Assembly (NCBI GenBank): GCA_964036045.1
Contig: OZ038390.1
Span: 41,982,525 to 42,046,524 of the forward strand
Source: Eutreptiella sp. 'Long Island Sound 2002'
Lineage: Eukaryota; Euglenozoa; Euglenophyceae; Eutreptiales; Eutreptiaceae
DNA: 64,000 nucleotides
Direction: 5' to 3'
Notes under the pieces: model-generated
What the model was told of the DNA's origin: nothing
Seen by the model: only the letters and a program-made list of their open reading frames with translations
Databases searched by the model: none
Shown here: piece after piece, positions 22,420 to 33,961 of the stretch
Layout of the letters: each line of letters opens with the position of its first letter
Numbering within the stretch: position 1 is the first letter of the stretch
Program-made: the position numbers and the translations under genes

Positions 22420-25400
22420 TATTCAGGACCTGGGTCTAAATCGACGCACAGCGGCCGCAATGTGCAAAACCCAATCGACCCCCCCCCCACACCCCTCCCA
22501 AAAAATTGGAACCTGCGTACGGGGGGGGGGGGGTCAAATCAAAAAATTCATGAGGATCATTTTGTGTCCCAAAAAGATGGGTTTACAAGGCGTTAGACAT
22601 CCGATATCACCCATTGGAGTTTGCTATGCAAATGACCCCCAAAAGGGGGTTATGTGGCGCCCATGCCCGCGGTAGATCTAACAACCTTTGCTTCATTTGT
22701 GCTGTTGGATATTGTTGCAAACATTGCCCTCCATCAAGACTGATGCCGATGACCCGCCGCACATCAAGACATGTAAAGGATAGTAGTGAGGCAACTGTGC
22801 AAGTGCAATCGTGCCTGTCTCATTTTCAGGCCTGCATTTGGGTGCTACCATCCACAAACGACTGATATAATTTGTTCTGACAACACAGGGTGGTACATAT
22901 TTCACCAGCAGACCCCAGTCACAACTATAGATCCCATCATTTGAAAATAGAATGAATGTACTGTGTGGCGAGAGATGCAACAGTTCAAGCTATATCTATG
23001 TCACGGACAAGAAAGACCAGTTGCGGTGTTGTCCAGCAAAAGAGCGTGTTCACTCTCAGACTGTGTTTTGCGGTCATTGAGCACTGTAGGACACAAACTT
23101 TACAATTGCATGCATCGGGAAGCAATACAGCACTCATCAGCAATGTTTAGGGGGGCTGGGGTGAGCCCAGATACACCATACGCGGATCCGAACCGCGGAT
23201 CAAGAATTATAGTGAAAGCAAAACAAGGGTCAGGGCATTCAGTGCCTACTACACCTCAGCAATCCTGAGTTCACCAGCTGCAGATGCAGCCGTTTCGAGA
23301 TGCATATCTCGACCTGGCCAGTCGGTTCAAAAGAACATGAGCGGCCCACTCATATCTGATTAAAGCACTGATGGAGTGCAACCGATGGTGCTTTTAAGCA
23401 AACTGCGGAGCAAATCGGTGCATGCTGACTGACGTCGAAATTTGTTGCCGGTGGCGTTATGAAGCGACTGAATGATGAGAGCAGAAAAAGACAATTGGTC
23501 CAGGGTCAGTGCAGCTCCGCCGGCGACACTGCAGGTCAGATATGTGCATACCAGGTATGTACAGCGAGGAAGGAGTGGTTTGCAGCATGCGGGCACGTGA
23601 AACGTGTCGGGAAATCGAGCAGAACAGGATACAAAATCAAAGTTTAAACATTGATATTTACATGTGCTCGGGTCTGGAAGCGGACCGTCACCGACACTCA
23701 CCAACTCACCACTGGGGTCTGGAACATGCAGAACTTGGGCGAAAAAGGGAAGTAGTTGGTAAATTGGGGGAAAGTTGGGAGAAGGGGATACGGCCTGGCA
23801 CGCGCCGGTGATGCTGAAGGGGCAGGGGAGGGAGGGCCCCACTGCACTTGTATATGCTGTTCACCGTCATGCCCCTTTTGCCGACGGGGGACCAGTTTCT
23901 CTGTGTGTTATTGTCAAGGTGGAAGATACCATTGGGGGGAAACTGGAGAAAATGGGTCAAAAGCCACACTATTTCCCCATTTCCCCCCACGCAACGCTGC
24001 TCAGTGGATCTTGCGGTCGTGATTACATGGGGAAACCCCGTGTCCCAAATACAATGCTGCATGCCCCTCTGCATGCCACCAAAGAGCGCGAGACATGCGA
24101 TGCATTTTGCGACTCCAAAATAATGTGGCAGATTCTCCTTTCACCCTTGGCCTCGCTCAGCCGTGGAAAACGCAAAATCACGCATACAAGGCAGCCGACT
24201 CTGATCCCTTTTGTTGTCGTAGCTTCACGAGACGCACGGGGGCGGGGGGGCGGGGGGGCGCACGAGGCGTGCCCTGGGGGATCGGTATGCGCCTCGACGA
24301 ACGAGGCGCACGTTTCCAGCGAAACATACTGCGGGCGGGCAGGCGGGCGGGCGGCTGGGGGTTCGGCCTCGTTTGTGGCCCGCTTGAAAACCCCCGGGAA
24401 GGGCTCGAAGGGCGTGAAGATCGGTTGCCGTGTCGTCCAGCAAATGGCATGTTCACTCCTGAACGGTGTTTGTGGTGATCGAGCAGCGTTTTGGGACAGC
24501 CACTTCACGGCGGAGTGCAGAGGCTTTGATGTGTTGTGACGGACGGCAGACGAGGGGATTGCTTTTGCATGACATGTGGTGCCACAGACTGCAACGACCG
24601 CGAAGGCGCATGTGTGGGGGTCAGGCGCACGTCGTACTGGGGCCTCCTGCAGCGCTGCAGGACTCTGCTCCTGCCACACGTACGCATACTGCAAAGGGGC
24701 GGGGTGTCTTATGGGCCGCTCTATCCGGAGCTTTGACACGAGTTGACTCGGCGAGGGGGCTGTTGCACCACCGCAGAACGATACACGGATCCGTCCACAA
24801 AATGATAACAGGCACATTTCTATGTGTCTTTTCGGGGATTACGATCAACCCAAAGCATACGATGGGTTGGCGCTTGTCAAGTCAAGTGCCGGCAAGCGCA
24901 ACGATTGTGTCTTTTGTCGACTGCTGCAAAAGGCAGCTTATCATGCGACCCTTCGCCAGGTGTTGCCAAGCGTCCCTGCAGCCCCCCATACCCACCCACT
25001 CAAATCCACGCTGGCACACCCCCCGTCCACCCTCAACTACCACCAGCACCCCCGAGCCACACCACAACAATCCACCTACCCACCCGCGCACACCTACACG
25101 CGTGTGCGGGTGCTTGGTGCGGGGTGGTAGGAGGGGCTGTGCACAGATGTAAGCAGGTGTTGGAGTGGACGCGTGGGTGCCTGTGAGTGCCTGTGGTGTG
25201 CACCGCCCACACTCACACCCTAACACACACCGCACAGCCCCCACGCGCACGCACACTGCTCACGCACACGCACGCCCCACGCACACGCGCACGCGCCTCC
25301 TCTCCCGCGCGCTCACACGGCTACTCCAATTATTTGTCTGCTTGTTCTGTGGGCCCGGAGGCAACGTTTTGATAGGAACCTGATGGTCAGATGGGTACAG

Positions 25401-25470
25401 TCGGTTGGCTCAGGTCGACATTGTCTACCGGTAAAGAAACTTTTCGCGTCCTCGAAGAAACGGCCTCGAC
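22420..25470. other. Repeat-bearing region without an assignable gene
   Basis: A diverged duplication links 23020-23090 and 24421-24490 (both contain GTCCAGCAAA and GTTCACTC). At 24.0-24.8 kb long open frames occur on both strands in GC-rich DNA. On the minus strand short exon-like pieces are visible, for example after CCTTTGCAG at about 24690 (YAYVWQEQSPAALQEAP) and after CCGCCCGCAG at about 24335 (YVSLETCASFVEAHTDPP). No family is recognisable. 24.98-25.32 kb is a CA/CG low-complexity tract. Confidence 0.3.
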
Positions 25471-25474
25471 GGCT

Positions 25475-26038
25475 TCAACTATCGACAGCATCGGCGGCAG
25501 CATTGGTTGGGGGCCAAGGTCGCCGCAGGATGGGTCCACGGACATGAGGTACCGAAGGGAAGCGGTCCAGAAGCCCCTCCAACTCTTTGGCCACAAGGGT
25601 CATCAGTCGTGTCTGCGCCTTGCGCTTGCCCAGCAGCCTCTCCAGCTCCTCCTGCAGCTGCACTCTATCACGCTCCAGGGCCTTGAGCTTCCCCCCCAGT
25701 GCCTTCTCAGGAATAGCGGACACTCGGATCGGGCACGGCAAATGAAGCCGGCAAAAATACACCGCCCGGACCCATTTCGCCAGCGCGGCCCCAAATTGTG
25801 TGGTCTGCATCTCTGCGCAGCTTTCGGGGTCCCACACGATGGCAGACAGCCGCTGGACCAGGCTCTTGGGCATGCTCTGCCACTGGTAATGCAACAGATT
25901 CAGGCGGTAGCTGGCGTCCATCAAAAGCCGCCGGCCGTCCACCCAATCGGGGGGCCTCCCCAATAACAGGCACACTGCGTCGACAACTCGTTCCAGTCCC
26001 GGGGGCGGCTGCTGGATGCGACTGAACCCGTGGGCATC
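25475..26038 (-). CDS. Dynein-type microtubule-binding domain, terminal exon
   Basis: A phase-0 exon of 187 codons plus stop follows the acceptor CCTTGTGCAG. Residues 7-32 (IQQPPPGLERVVDAVCLLLG, then PPDW) match the start of the dynein heavy-chain stalk tip, where the usual form is PP...V...AVC.LLG..PDW. Residues 61-93 give the second half (VQRLSAIVWDPE, AALAKWVRAV), equivalent to the WVRA helix. A charged coiled-coil segment follows (113-160). In dynein this domain grips the microtubule at the tip of an antiparallel stalk and is followed by AAA5. Here the frame stops 27 residues after the coil with no AAA module. A donor TCG|GTACCT at 25552 offers another way on, but no AAA exon was found below it. 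Upstream exons were not identified; the F-box gene lies 1.9 kb upstream on the same strand. Confidence 0.7.
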   Translation of the reverse strand, partial: DAHGFSRIQQPPPGLERVVDAVCLLLGRPPDWVDGRRLLMDASYRLNLLHYQWQSMPKSLVQRLSAIVWDPESCAEMQTTQFGAALAKWVRAVYFCRLHLPCPIRVSAIPEKALGGKLKALERDRVQLQEELERLLGKRKAQTRLMTLVAKELEGLLDRFPSVPHVRGPILRRPWPPTNAAADAVDS

Positions 26039-27788
26039 CTGCACAAGGTCGGTGGGTGGGTGGGACAGACGCGACACGGGCGGGCCTCAGTGGAAGCATC
26101 CCTGGGGGCAGGATGCCCGTTATTGCCGACACACGACCAACCAACAGTAATTCGGGCCTCCATTCCGCCTGATACAATATCAAAATGTAGTCAATTGCCG
26201 GGTGGCAGTATCGCCTCGGCATGGGCGTTGAGGTCCTTGGTCCTTGGTTCAACAGGCCGATGTCATTCCCACAGCGACTTGCATCAACCCTCAGCAACTC
26301 TCAACAATTGTCAAAATTGTTGTGCACTCCAGAATGCTGTAACTGCGTTTCAGAACCCATCAGACCATGCCCCAGAGCTCTTGATGCCCTGCAGAACCAT
26401 TTAGTGTCGGGCGTAACTGTTGCAACAGAGGAGTCCATTGACCCATTCGAAAGCGAAATGAGAGAACCAAGATATATGTGAGAAAGAAGTTGTCACGAAG
26501 AAATTCTCCGCTCCTCTACCTACAGCCCCCCCCCCCCCCCCACGGGAACCATTCATTTGAGCTTTCCAACATTGTCTTCCTCTTTTCCAGGTTGTTTGGT
26601 TTTGTTGTTCCTTGTTCTCTTCCATGTTTAGGCTCTTTGATTCAGGTCGCAATGTTCTGTGTGCTACAGCACCAAAAAGCCTTTCAGCGACTTTCAGCGA
26701 CCGTTTCAGGCCCATGGTGCCGTGTAGCAGTGCTCTGCGCCTGAAATTGCTCTAAATGTGGCTGCTTTCCTTGGTCTGGAGGGCACTCTTGACGTCCCCC
26801 AATGGTTCTAGAGGGCACGAAGCTGAGGGCTTCCAGATACCAAGAAAAGTCCGGATGTATTATGATATTTGAGGCATGCATTTTCCCACTGAAGCGCCGC
26901 AGCGAAGCAGCCTGACCAAAGGCAATGTCTTGCAGATCTGGTAGAGCTGCAGTCCGGCTTTTCATGCTTTGTTTTTACGTGGGCTTTGAGAGCGGTGTGC
27001 ACGGCGTACGTCAGAGATGGCGACACAACACGTGGGCTTGCTGTGTCTTGCTGCAGTGAACTGGCAATATGCACCTTTGGAAGGGTAGGTTGTTGTCACC
27101 GTGCACCAGTTGTGTTCTATCCCTTTGTCCTGCTTGTTGAGGTGTGCCATGTAGTTTCGTGTTTATGTCTTGTGAAATCTTGACCTCCATGGAATGTGAT
27201 CTGTGACGAAAGGTGAGTGCGTCTCATAAGCACACTGTGTATGACAGAGGGTTCTCTGGCTGGTCGTAGCAAGAAACCATGGGTACTTTGGCCTTGAATC
27301 GAAATTACTCAAGACCAAAACACGCCAACAGGTTCTTCTGGGGCAGATTGAAGGTTCCCTTTCCCCTCGCTGCTCTGATGGTCACCCAGACTCCGCAGAA
27401 ACAAAATCAGGGCACACTGTAGACTGCCGATAGTTGGTGTCACACCTGAGGGGCAAACCTAGAAGCCTCACAAGGCCTTGGGTCAAGGATTGAGCCAATG
27501 GACGACGGTCATGTTGTAGGAAGGGGCAAGCGGGAAAAAAAGGCGAAAAAACACAACAGCCTAATGCGTCATGTACATGCAGCTATCTCAAATTCACAGA
27601 TGCGGTTGCTTTGGCGACATCCACTAGCACAAAGGGGCAGGGATGGCAGGGCTTTGAGGGCCATGGCAGGATTGCTAAGGGCCGCTCGGTGAACGAGCCG
27701 ATTTGTGGGTCTGGGAACCAGTGCGTGCCCACCAAAACGGGTTGGGTGCCGTCAACCCTTCTGGACTCGTCAAATCAGACAAAATGTG

Positions 27789-29519
27789 TCAGAATCGCAA
27801 CATTACTCTCCCCGGTGCCTGAGCTGGGACCATCTTGCTGCTTGAGCAGCCACTGTTGATCACTAGTAAGAGCGCCCAGCAGCCCCGGCAGCAGCACACA
27901 ACATGTACCTCCGGAGTGATGGCCTCCAAGTGCTCGAGGGCGGCCTTCCATTCACGTTTGCAAGTCTCTCCCCGACTGAGCCGCGACAAAACCTGCAGCT
28001 TGAATGGCTCTGCTTTGCACGACTTCGCGGGGGCCCAATCTGTGGGGCCCTGGGGGTCCAGGCCGCACACCCAACGGTCCTGGTCGGGGTTCGGGAGGTC
28101 CCCGTACCAGAGCTCGTATATCGGCTCCCACACGGCGTCGTCCGCGCAACGGTGGTGCCAGTCGCGGCAGACCACCGGCACCCGGCACAACAGATCGCCG
28201 ACTGGCAGGAAAGCGTAGACCAGCATCAGCACCTCGGAAGGCAGAGTAGAGATGGGCGAGCGCGCCCCGGTCCCGCTCGGGTGCAGCAGCTTCCGTGACC
28301 GGCGGCTGTGCACACCCACACGGGTGCGCATGAGCTTCACGTCCTTCTGCAAGGCGTGAAGACACCCCTGCACGTGGTTGATGGATTCCGTGTTGGAGGC
28401 GATGCTGCTCAGTGCGGAAGTTGCCTTGGCCAGGACCTGAGTGCAGAGTACAATGGGACAGGCTCGGCAGGTACGCATGGAACCGCAGGCACCAGACTCA
28501 GACCACACACTGTACAATATGTGGCCAGCTGCTCACTGAGAGGACATGAAATGGGCGCACTCTTCCTCCATCCTTCCCCATCGCACGTGTTGTCAGCAGC
28601 ATTTTGCATTGCACGAGATTTCAAAAGTAGCGCAAAGACCACACCACAGGAAGTTCTCTACTGAGAGAAGCGTTAGTGTGCATCAGGTTTCCTGACTTGT
28701 TGATGCCCCCATTTTTGTGAGCCACTCGCCCTCGGAACCAACTGGCCACATCGGTATCGACGCCAACGGGGTGGAGTGAATCAGGACCTGGGTATACTGC
28801 TCCATGAGACCCTCCAACAGGATTCGGTGCTGGTCCAACACCGAGGGGTACTGCTGGAGTTGCTCTTGGACCTGCTGCGCCTTCTGCTTCAGCCTGCGCT
28901 CCTTCAATACTTGCGTGACGTTGGTGACGGTCAAGGGGACCGGGAGCCGATCCACCGACTTCGGGAGAATGGGGACCTTTGCCTCGGAGCTCGGCGGGGG
29001 GACCGAGTGCCGGGCACCGTCCCACAGGCTCGGCGGAGCTGTGCTGCGGGCCTGCAAGCGGGGCTGTTCCCGTCGTGCCCTTTGGCCACTCATCCTCAGC
29101 TCCCGCCGCAGCCGGATGGTCGAGCCCAGTGCCGGTACCGAGCCTGTCACCGCTGCCCCTGGGCCAGCTCCCGCTGCTACCCCTGGTGATGCTGCTGCTG
29201 GGCTTGGTACCGGGCCCGCCGGGGTTTTCGGCAACCCCTGGCGCCCCTCCATGGCCTGCCGCATGGTGTCTAGGACGTGCTGCGCACCATAGCGAGTCTG
29301 TTCCTCCCAAGCGCCCACGGGGGTCACTGCGGTTGGAGATGCCTCCCGGGAGGCCAGCTTGATGGGCTGAACATGCGGCGTGAAGGCAGCACTAGCAGCC
29401 ACCGGCGTTGCCACCGTAAGACGCTTGTGGGAATTGATGGGAGCACTACCAGGGCGCTTGTGCTTATGGCTACTGAGGCTCGGGGCGCTAGCGGGTCGGA
29501 TGAAGGTCCTCACAGCCAT
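27789..29519 (-). CDS. F-box protein with Pro-rich and coiled-coil N terminus
   Basis: Exon 1 runs from the ATG at 29519 to 28788; exon 2 starts at 28436. The join CAG|GTCCTG ... CAG|GTCCTG keeps phase 0 and links coil to coil (EQYTQ to VLAKATSALSS). Residues 1-175 are basic, Pro/Ala-rich and disordered. About 195-290 is coiled coil. 306-352 is an F-box (ISTLPSEVLMLVYAFLPVGD, VVCRDWHHRC, VWEPIYE). F-box proteins bind Skp1 and present substrates to SCF ubiquitin ligases; the substrate-binding region is not recognisable. Exon 2 probably ends at 27909 (ACTCCGGAG|GTACAT); otherwise it stops at 27789. A possible further exon is 27050..26979 (CACTGCAG|, CCCAC|GTAAAA; QDTASPRVVSPSL). If exon 1 is not spliced at 28788 it reads on to a stop at 28683. 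Confidence 0.65.
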
Positions 29520-30480
29520 GAGGGGGACCAGACCTAGGGTTGTTCGGAGGCGAGGGTTTTAGTGCTTGATAGTGGTCTTGCGATGCGTGCCCCCTTCTGG
29601 CATAGCACCGGAGGGTCGTGTGCAGTTAGCAAACGCCCAACATCGATATTGGCATTGATGCCAAACCATCAAGGGAAAACATAGACTATGCGAGGAGGAC
29701 AAAGTAACCCAAGGACAATCTTTGCAAGTAAACAGAGCACAGGCACTGACTTTTGCATGCATGCATACATGCATGCAAAAGCTTTGCCACCGATAGCAAC
29801 AGCTCACGGTGAGGTCTTGCAAAAGAGCAGAACTGTGCAAAACCCCCAAAGTTGCGTGCTTGTCCAAAATTAGCGAGATTATTCTGCAGGTGGACAGCAT
29901 GAGGTGACAAAATGCAGTCAAAAGGGCAGAATCTCACCGAGGAATCCACCTGCTGGCCCTCTCGTACGGATTCACACTGCGAATTGCAAACGCATACCAT
30001 GGAAGAATGGCCTCCGTTGGGGTAAATGCAAGCTAGTGCTGAAGCAGGTTATACCACTTCCCAAGTCCAATTTGCATGAATGCCAGGCAGTGAGTGCCCT
30101 TGTTGGCACCCTCAATACCCATTTGTAGCAAGGAACACAAAAGTGTGCAAACGAAAGCCCTATTTTCAGAGCACAATCTTTTGTCAAACACAATGCAAGC
30201 GTGCGTATCCTCACTTGATTTGCCATTGGCAATTCTAAAGGTTCTTCTTGTGCAAAGGAATATTAGACGAAAGCTGAAAGTGTACTAACCGGACCCAAAC
30301 AGGCATCCACTTGAACAATGCCTTGCAGACCAAAGCAGCAAGCTACAGGGGAGGAGCAGAGCATGACTCCGTTGTGTGTAATTGAGGCAAGCATGAACTA
30401 CAAACCCATGGCGCAGTTTGGGGACCAACAGTACGGCCATCTATGCCATATGTCACATAAATCGGTGGATGACAAGGGAG
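29520..30480. other. Intergenic, nothing recognised
   Basis: No supported gene. A near-palindrome of CATGCATG units (TTTGCATGCATGCATACATGCATGCAAA) sits at about 29751-29779 and could form a hairpin. It lies upstream of the F-box start. Confidence 0.4.
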
Positions 30481-30481
30481 G

Positions 30482-31039
30482 TTACAGGACATCTTGAGGG
30501 CGTTTGTGCACAGCGCGCGCACATCGTGGGCACAGCACGCACAGCGCGGGCATGGCGCGCACAACACGCACATTACAGGGATAAATTGGGGATTTTTTGC
30601 TACCATTGACAATATTCTTGCCTCTGTGGACCATACTACACCCCCACAATTTTGCACAACCTGATGTTTGATGCCAACCCACAGTCATGGGCGGAGCCCA
30701 TCCAAATGTCTCGAATGACCTTCCAATGCCATAGACGGGCAAATCGGTCGAACGGTAGTGTTTTGCTCCTTCTCGTTTTGACGGGAGTGTGCCGTAGTCT
30801 TTGGAGCGCGCCCTCTTTTGGGCCTTGGCTTTGATGTTGAGCGTGGACGCGATCTGCCCCGTGAGCGTGAATTTCCCAACCCCGGTGCTGGCCGCGAATG
30901 TGACGTCCGCTGCACTGGTAGAAATGGACTAGTGGCGGTTGAAGTACAGGGGGACTGTGCCGGCCGGCTTGCCGCGCGTGGTTGTGACACTGACATAGGA
31001 GGTGTATTCAACCGCCGCGATAGCGGGGGATTGCGCTAC
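30482..31039 (-). pseudogene. Broken or spliced protein-like frame, family unknown
   Basis: One minus-strand frame is open on both sides of a TAG at 30931-30929. Before it (31039-30932) is VEYTSYVSVTTTRGKPAGTV and PLYFNRH. After it come DVTFAASTGVGKFTLTGQIA, STLNIKAKAQKRARSKDYG, and REGAKHYRSTDLPVYGIGRS, then the frame merges into the dispersed repeat at 30490-30670. The first part is beta-rich and the second basic. The TAG may be the end of an intron (CAACCGCCACTAG| acceptor) or a nonsense mutation. I do not recognise the family. A donor-like GGAAG|GTCATT at about 30735 resembles the first donor of the coiled-coil gene. Confidence 0.4.
30490..30670 (+). repeat. Dispersed GTGCACAGCGCGC repeat, copy 1
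   Basis: Starts GGGCGTTTGTGCACAGCGCG, passes through alternating purine-pyrimidine GCGC/CACG blocks, then TTACAGGGA, then ATTCTTGCCT and ACTACACCCCCACAA. The same order is found at 52785-52920. Shorter pieces lie at 31140-31195 and 53385-53440. Confidence 0.7.
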
Positions 31040-32215
31040 TTAGCCTTTAGCGATGCGCGGAGACTACGGCCGGGCCGACTGGGAGAGGGTGGCAGTGGTG
31101 TTATTGATACTAGGCACTATTATGCAGTTTGGGTATGGTACTGTACAAACTTTGTGCACAGTGCGGGCACAGCGCGCAATACGCCCCCCTTGTAGCAACA
31201 AAGGACCTTGGTCTTACAAGGACACCTCACACCAAGGAACATTGGGTCCGTGATGCTCCCATTTCATAAGAACATGGTGCAGACTAGGTGTGGCGCCAAA
31301 CCATCTTGGATAGCCTCTCATCCATCTCTGCTTGAACGAAGGCTCTGGTTACCACCGCTACTTGTTCACAGGTACTGGCAACAGAGCAACAAAGCACATG
31401 CAAAAGAGCCGGGGGGATGGGGAACGCTAAAAAGCGCCACATGGTTATTGTCAATATTGTGAGCCTTCCGTAAATCTTAGTTTGGAGCTACTTGGTGTCC
31501 TCTCCAAGTGAGGTGTCGAGACAAGAGGAGGAGGGAATCATGAATCACAAGATGGCGTTGAAGGATCTTGGAAACGGCGTTGCTTGACAAGGCACTTATC
31601 AATGATTTCCCCAGTACATCCTTCTCGGTGACTGTCCCACCATTCAATGACACACATGTGATGGCATCATGGGTACAAGACAATCAACACACTGGCAATT
31701 ACAGCAAGAGCACCACTGTTGCATAAAAGTGTAAAATTGATGATGCTATTGCTCAACTCAAGGTCTCACTTTCGGCCTGAATAAACCTGTAGTGCATTGC
31801 ATTCCAAACCCCATTTGGTAATTCATTTAGCCTCAGGACTAAATGGAATGTGCAAATTTACAAAACCTTGTAGACCAATGGGGAAGGTTGGTGACAAAAA
31901 GCATTCAACAAATTCTAACTCAATGCATGTTGCTCTACTGTGATTTTCATGGTTGTCAGTGATGCAACTGCCTGCTGCAATTCGTCAATCAAACTTCATT
32001 CCGGCCTTGAGAAAATCAGACACTAGAAACAGGGAATTATCTCTATATCCAATCCACATGGCATCAATTAACATATGAGGTTGTGAGACGTCGTGAGACG
32101 TAATTAATTAATTTTCGGACCTTAAATCAAAGCTCACACTTGCACATTTTCCTACAATTTTTTTAAATGACCATGAATTATTATGAGGCTTTCGGAAGCC
32201 AGATGACTATCAAAC

Positions 32216-32650
32216 CTTACCCAGATCTATAACATGAAACGTTCCATCTTTGAAATCATACCAGTTTTTCCCTGCAGATTGTTTGCAGACATGCTTGCAA
32301 TGGTGCAGTGCAACCGACTGTCGTTGGATACGGTGTTCCGTACGTAGCGTCAGTCAGTTACCGTTTGACACTTGCACGCTGAACTGTGTATCAAGTGGGG
32401 AGCATTGCAATTTCCAGTCTCATGCTGTTCTTAATTGCTCAAATCTTATCCAGATTTGAAAGATGAAACATTCCATCTTTAAAATTGTACTACTTTGTAC
32501 TGGGGATTGTTTCCACATATGCTTGCAATGGTGCAGGGCAACAAACAATTGTTCCATATCACCTTGCATATGCTGAACTGTCTATCAGGTGGGGAGCATT
32601 ACAATACCCAGTCTCAGGCTGTTCTCAATTGCTCAACTGTGATCTCTTGC
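32216..32650 (+). repeat. 231-bp diverged tandem duplication
   Basis: ATGAAACGTTCCATCTTT at 32233 recurs as ATGAAACATTCCATCTTT at 32464. Both are followed by GCTTGCAATGGTGCAG, GCTGAACTGT, TATCA.GTGGGGAGCATT and CAGTCTCA.GCTGTTCT. The two copies differ at many sites and by short gaps, so the duplication is old. No terminal repeats are obvious. Confidence 0.8.
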
Positions 32651-32913
32651 ATGACATGTTCAACACAGCACCATCGAATAACAACAACTGCACAAGGTCT
32701 GCTGTCCCATTGAAGCATATGGCTGCTGGGTTTTACAATCCATCATACAACAGCATTTGCAAAGGATGTCGGACCCAGTTGGTTCTCCAACTATTCAAAC
32801 TGCACTACAAGAAGAGCTATGCAGCGGTCTTCAACGAAATAGAAAATTACATCTCAACAAATGGAGAGAACCATGGAAATCCGAGCACTCGGTGCAGGGT
32901 GGTAGTGAGATGA
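32485..32913 (+). CDS. Hypothetical open frame of 142 codons
   Basis: The frame starts inside the second copy of the 231-bp duplication and runs to a stop at 32911-32913. It contains YHLAYAELSIRWGALQYPV, seven Cys, and a Lys/Asn-rich end (YAAVFNEIENYISTNGEN). No ATG is present at its start and no family is recognised. Local GC content is about 45%, where open frames of this length are uncommon but not rare. It may be chance. Confidence 0.2.
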   Translation: MYYFVLGIVSTYACNGAGQQTIVPYHLAYAELSIRWGALQYPVSGCSQLLNCDLLHDMFNTAPSNNNNCTRSAVPLKHMAAGFYNPSYNSICKGCRTQLVLQLFKLHYKKSYAAVFNEIENYISTNGENHGNPSTRCRVVVR

Positions 32914-33961
32914 AAAGCAGGTCAGCATGTGGGTTGACTTTGGGTCACAGTTGAGAATCAGAAATAAACAGATCGAACGTTGTCCGTCAAAAAATCATTC
33001 TCATGCTCAGCAACCTGGAAACACGGATTTGGTTATTTTTATGAGCAACTTTCCTGGAATCACCTCCACTTGGAATGGTGAAAGAAAAGTGCATCACTTT
33101 GCTGTGAAATAATGAACTGAAAAGATGTTGGCATTGGGTGCAGATTTTCATTTCAGAACTGACGACAGACCGGCATTGAATGCCAAAGGGATGTGATCCA
33201 TTGAGCCAGTCTGGCCGGTGCCCTTTCACTGCAATCAGCTCCAAAACTGCCTCAGACATAGAAAGATTACAAATACCTGGAAATGGAAGTGAAGGCTGAG
33301 AGCTGACTGTGCTCAGGAATACCCATGAACATGCATGAGCATTCAAGAGGCGAATTACGCAAATAGGGGACCATACCACACTAGCACAAATACTGAAACA
33401 CAGCGAGCATTGCACATATGCATGCAGCGTGTGTGTATTTGTATGCCAGTACACAGTGAGAGTTGGGGGTTGCTTGGGCACAAGAACACAACAAGATGGA
33501 GGGCGCCCTGAGCATGCTGCAGGTGCTAGCTTCGAATACGCAAGCCCAGCAGAAGGGCTCTGGCCAAGACATCCCCTCAATACCACTCCTCCTGACCTGA
33601 AGCAGTGCTGGTTGACACATGACCTGCAGAAACAGAGGCTCTGCCGCTGCGGTGTAACAACAGGACTGTCATAGTGCCATGCTCACAGGGGCAGAGTGGG
33701 CATTGCCAATCAAATCCTTCTGGTCGAACTGTGTCTCGGGGGTTAGGGTCAAAACCAGGGGGCAATCAAACATTTGAGCAGCGAGGTTGGGATGCACAAC
33801 TACACCAAAGATCTGTCCAGCGTGCGTTTTGGGGACCAACAGTGGCACCGCATAAGACCATGACATTTCAGAAGGGTTAGTAGGACATCAGATTGCCTTA
33901 TAGGAAATAGTAAAAGTGAGATCTGCATGCAACCTTTCATCTGATGGCTCTTTTCATAATA

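Noticed and set aside
25391-25966. A 191-codon plus-strand frame
   Set aside because: It is the antisense shadow of the dynein-type exon, which has clear homology on the minus strand.
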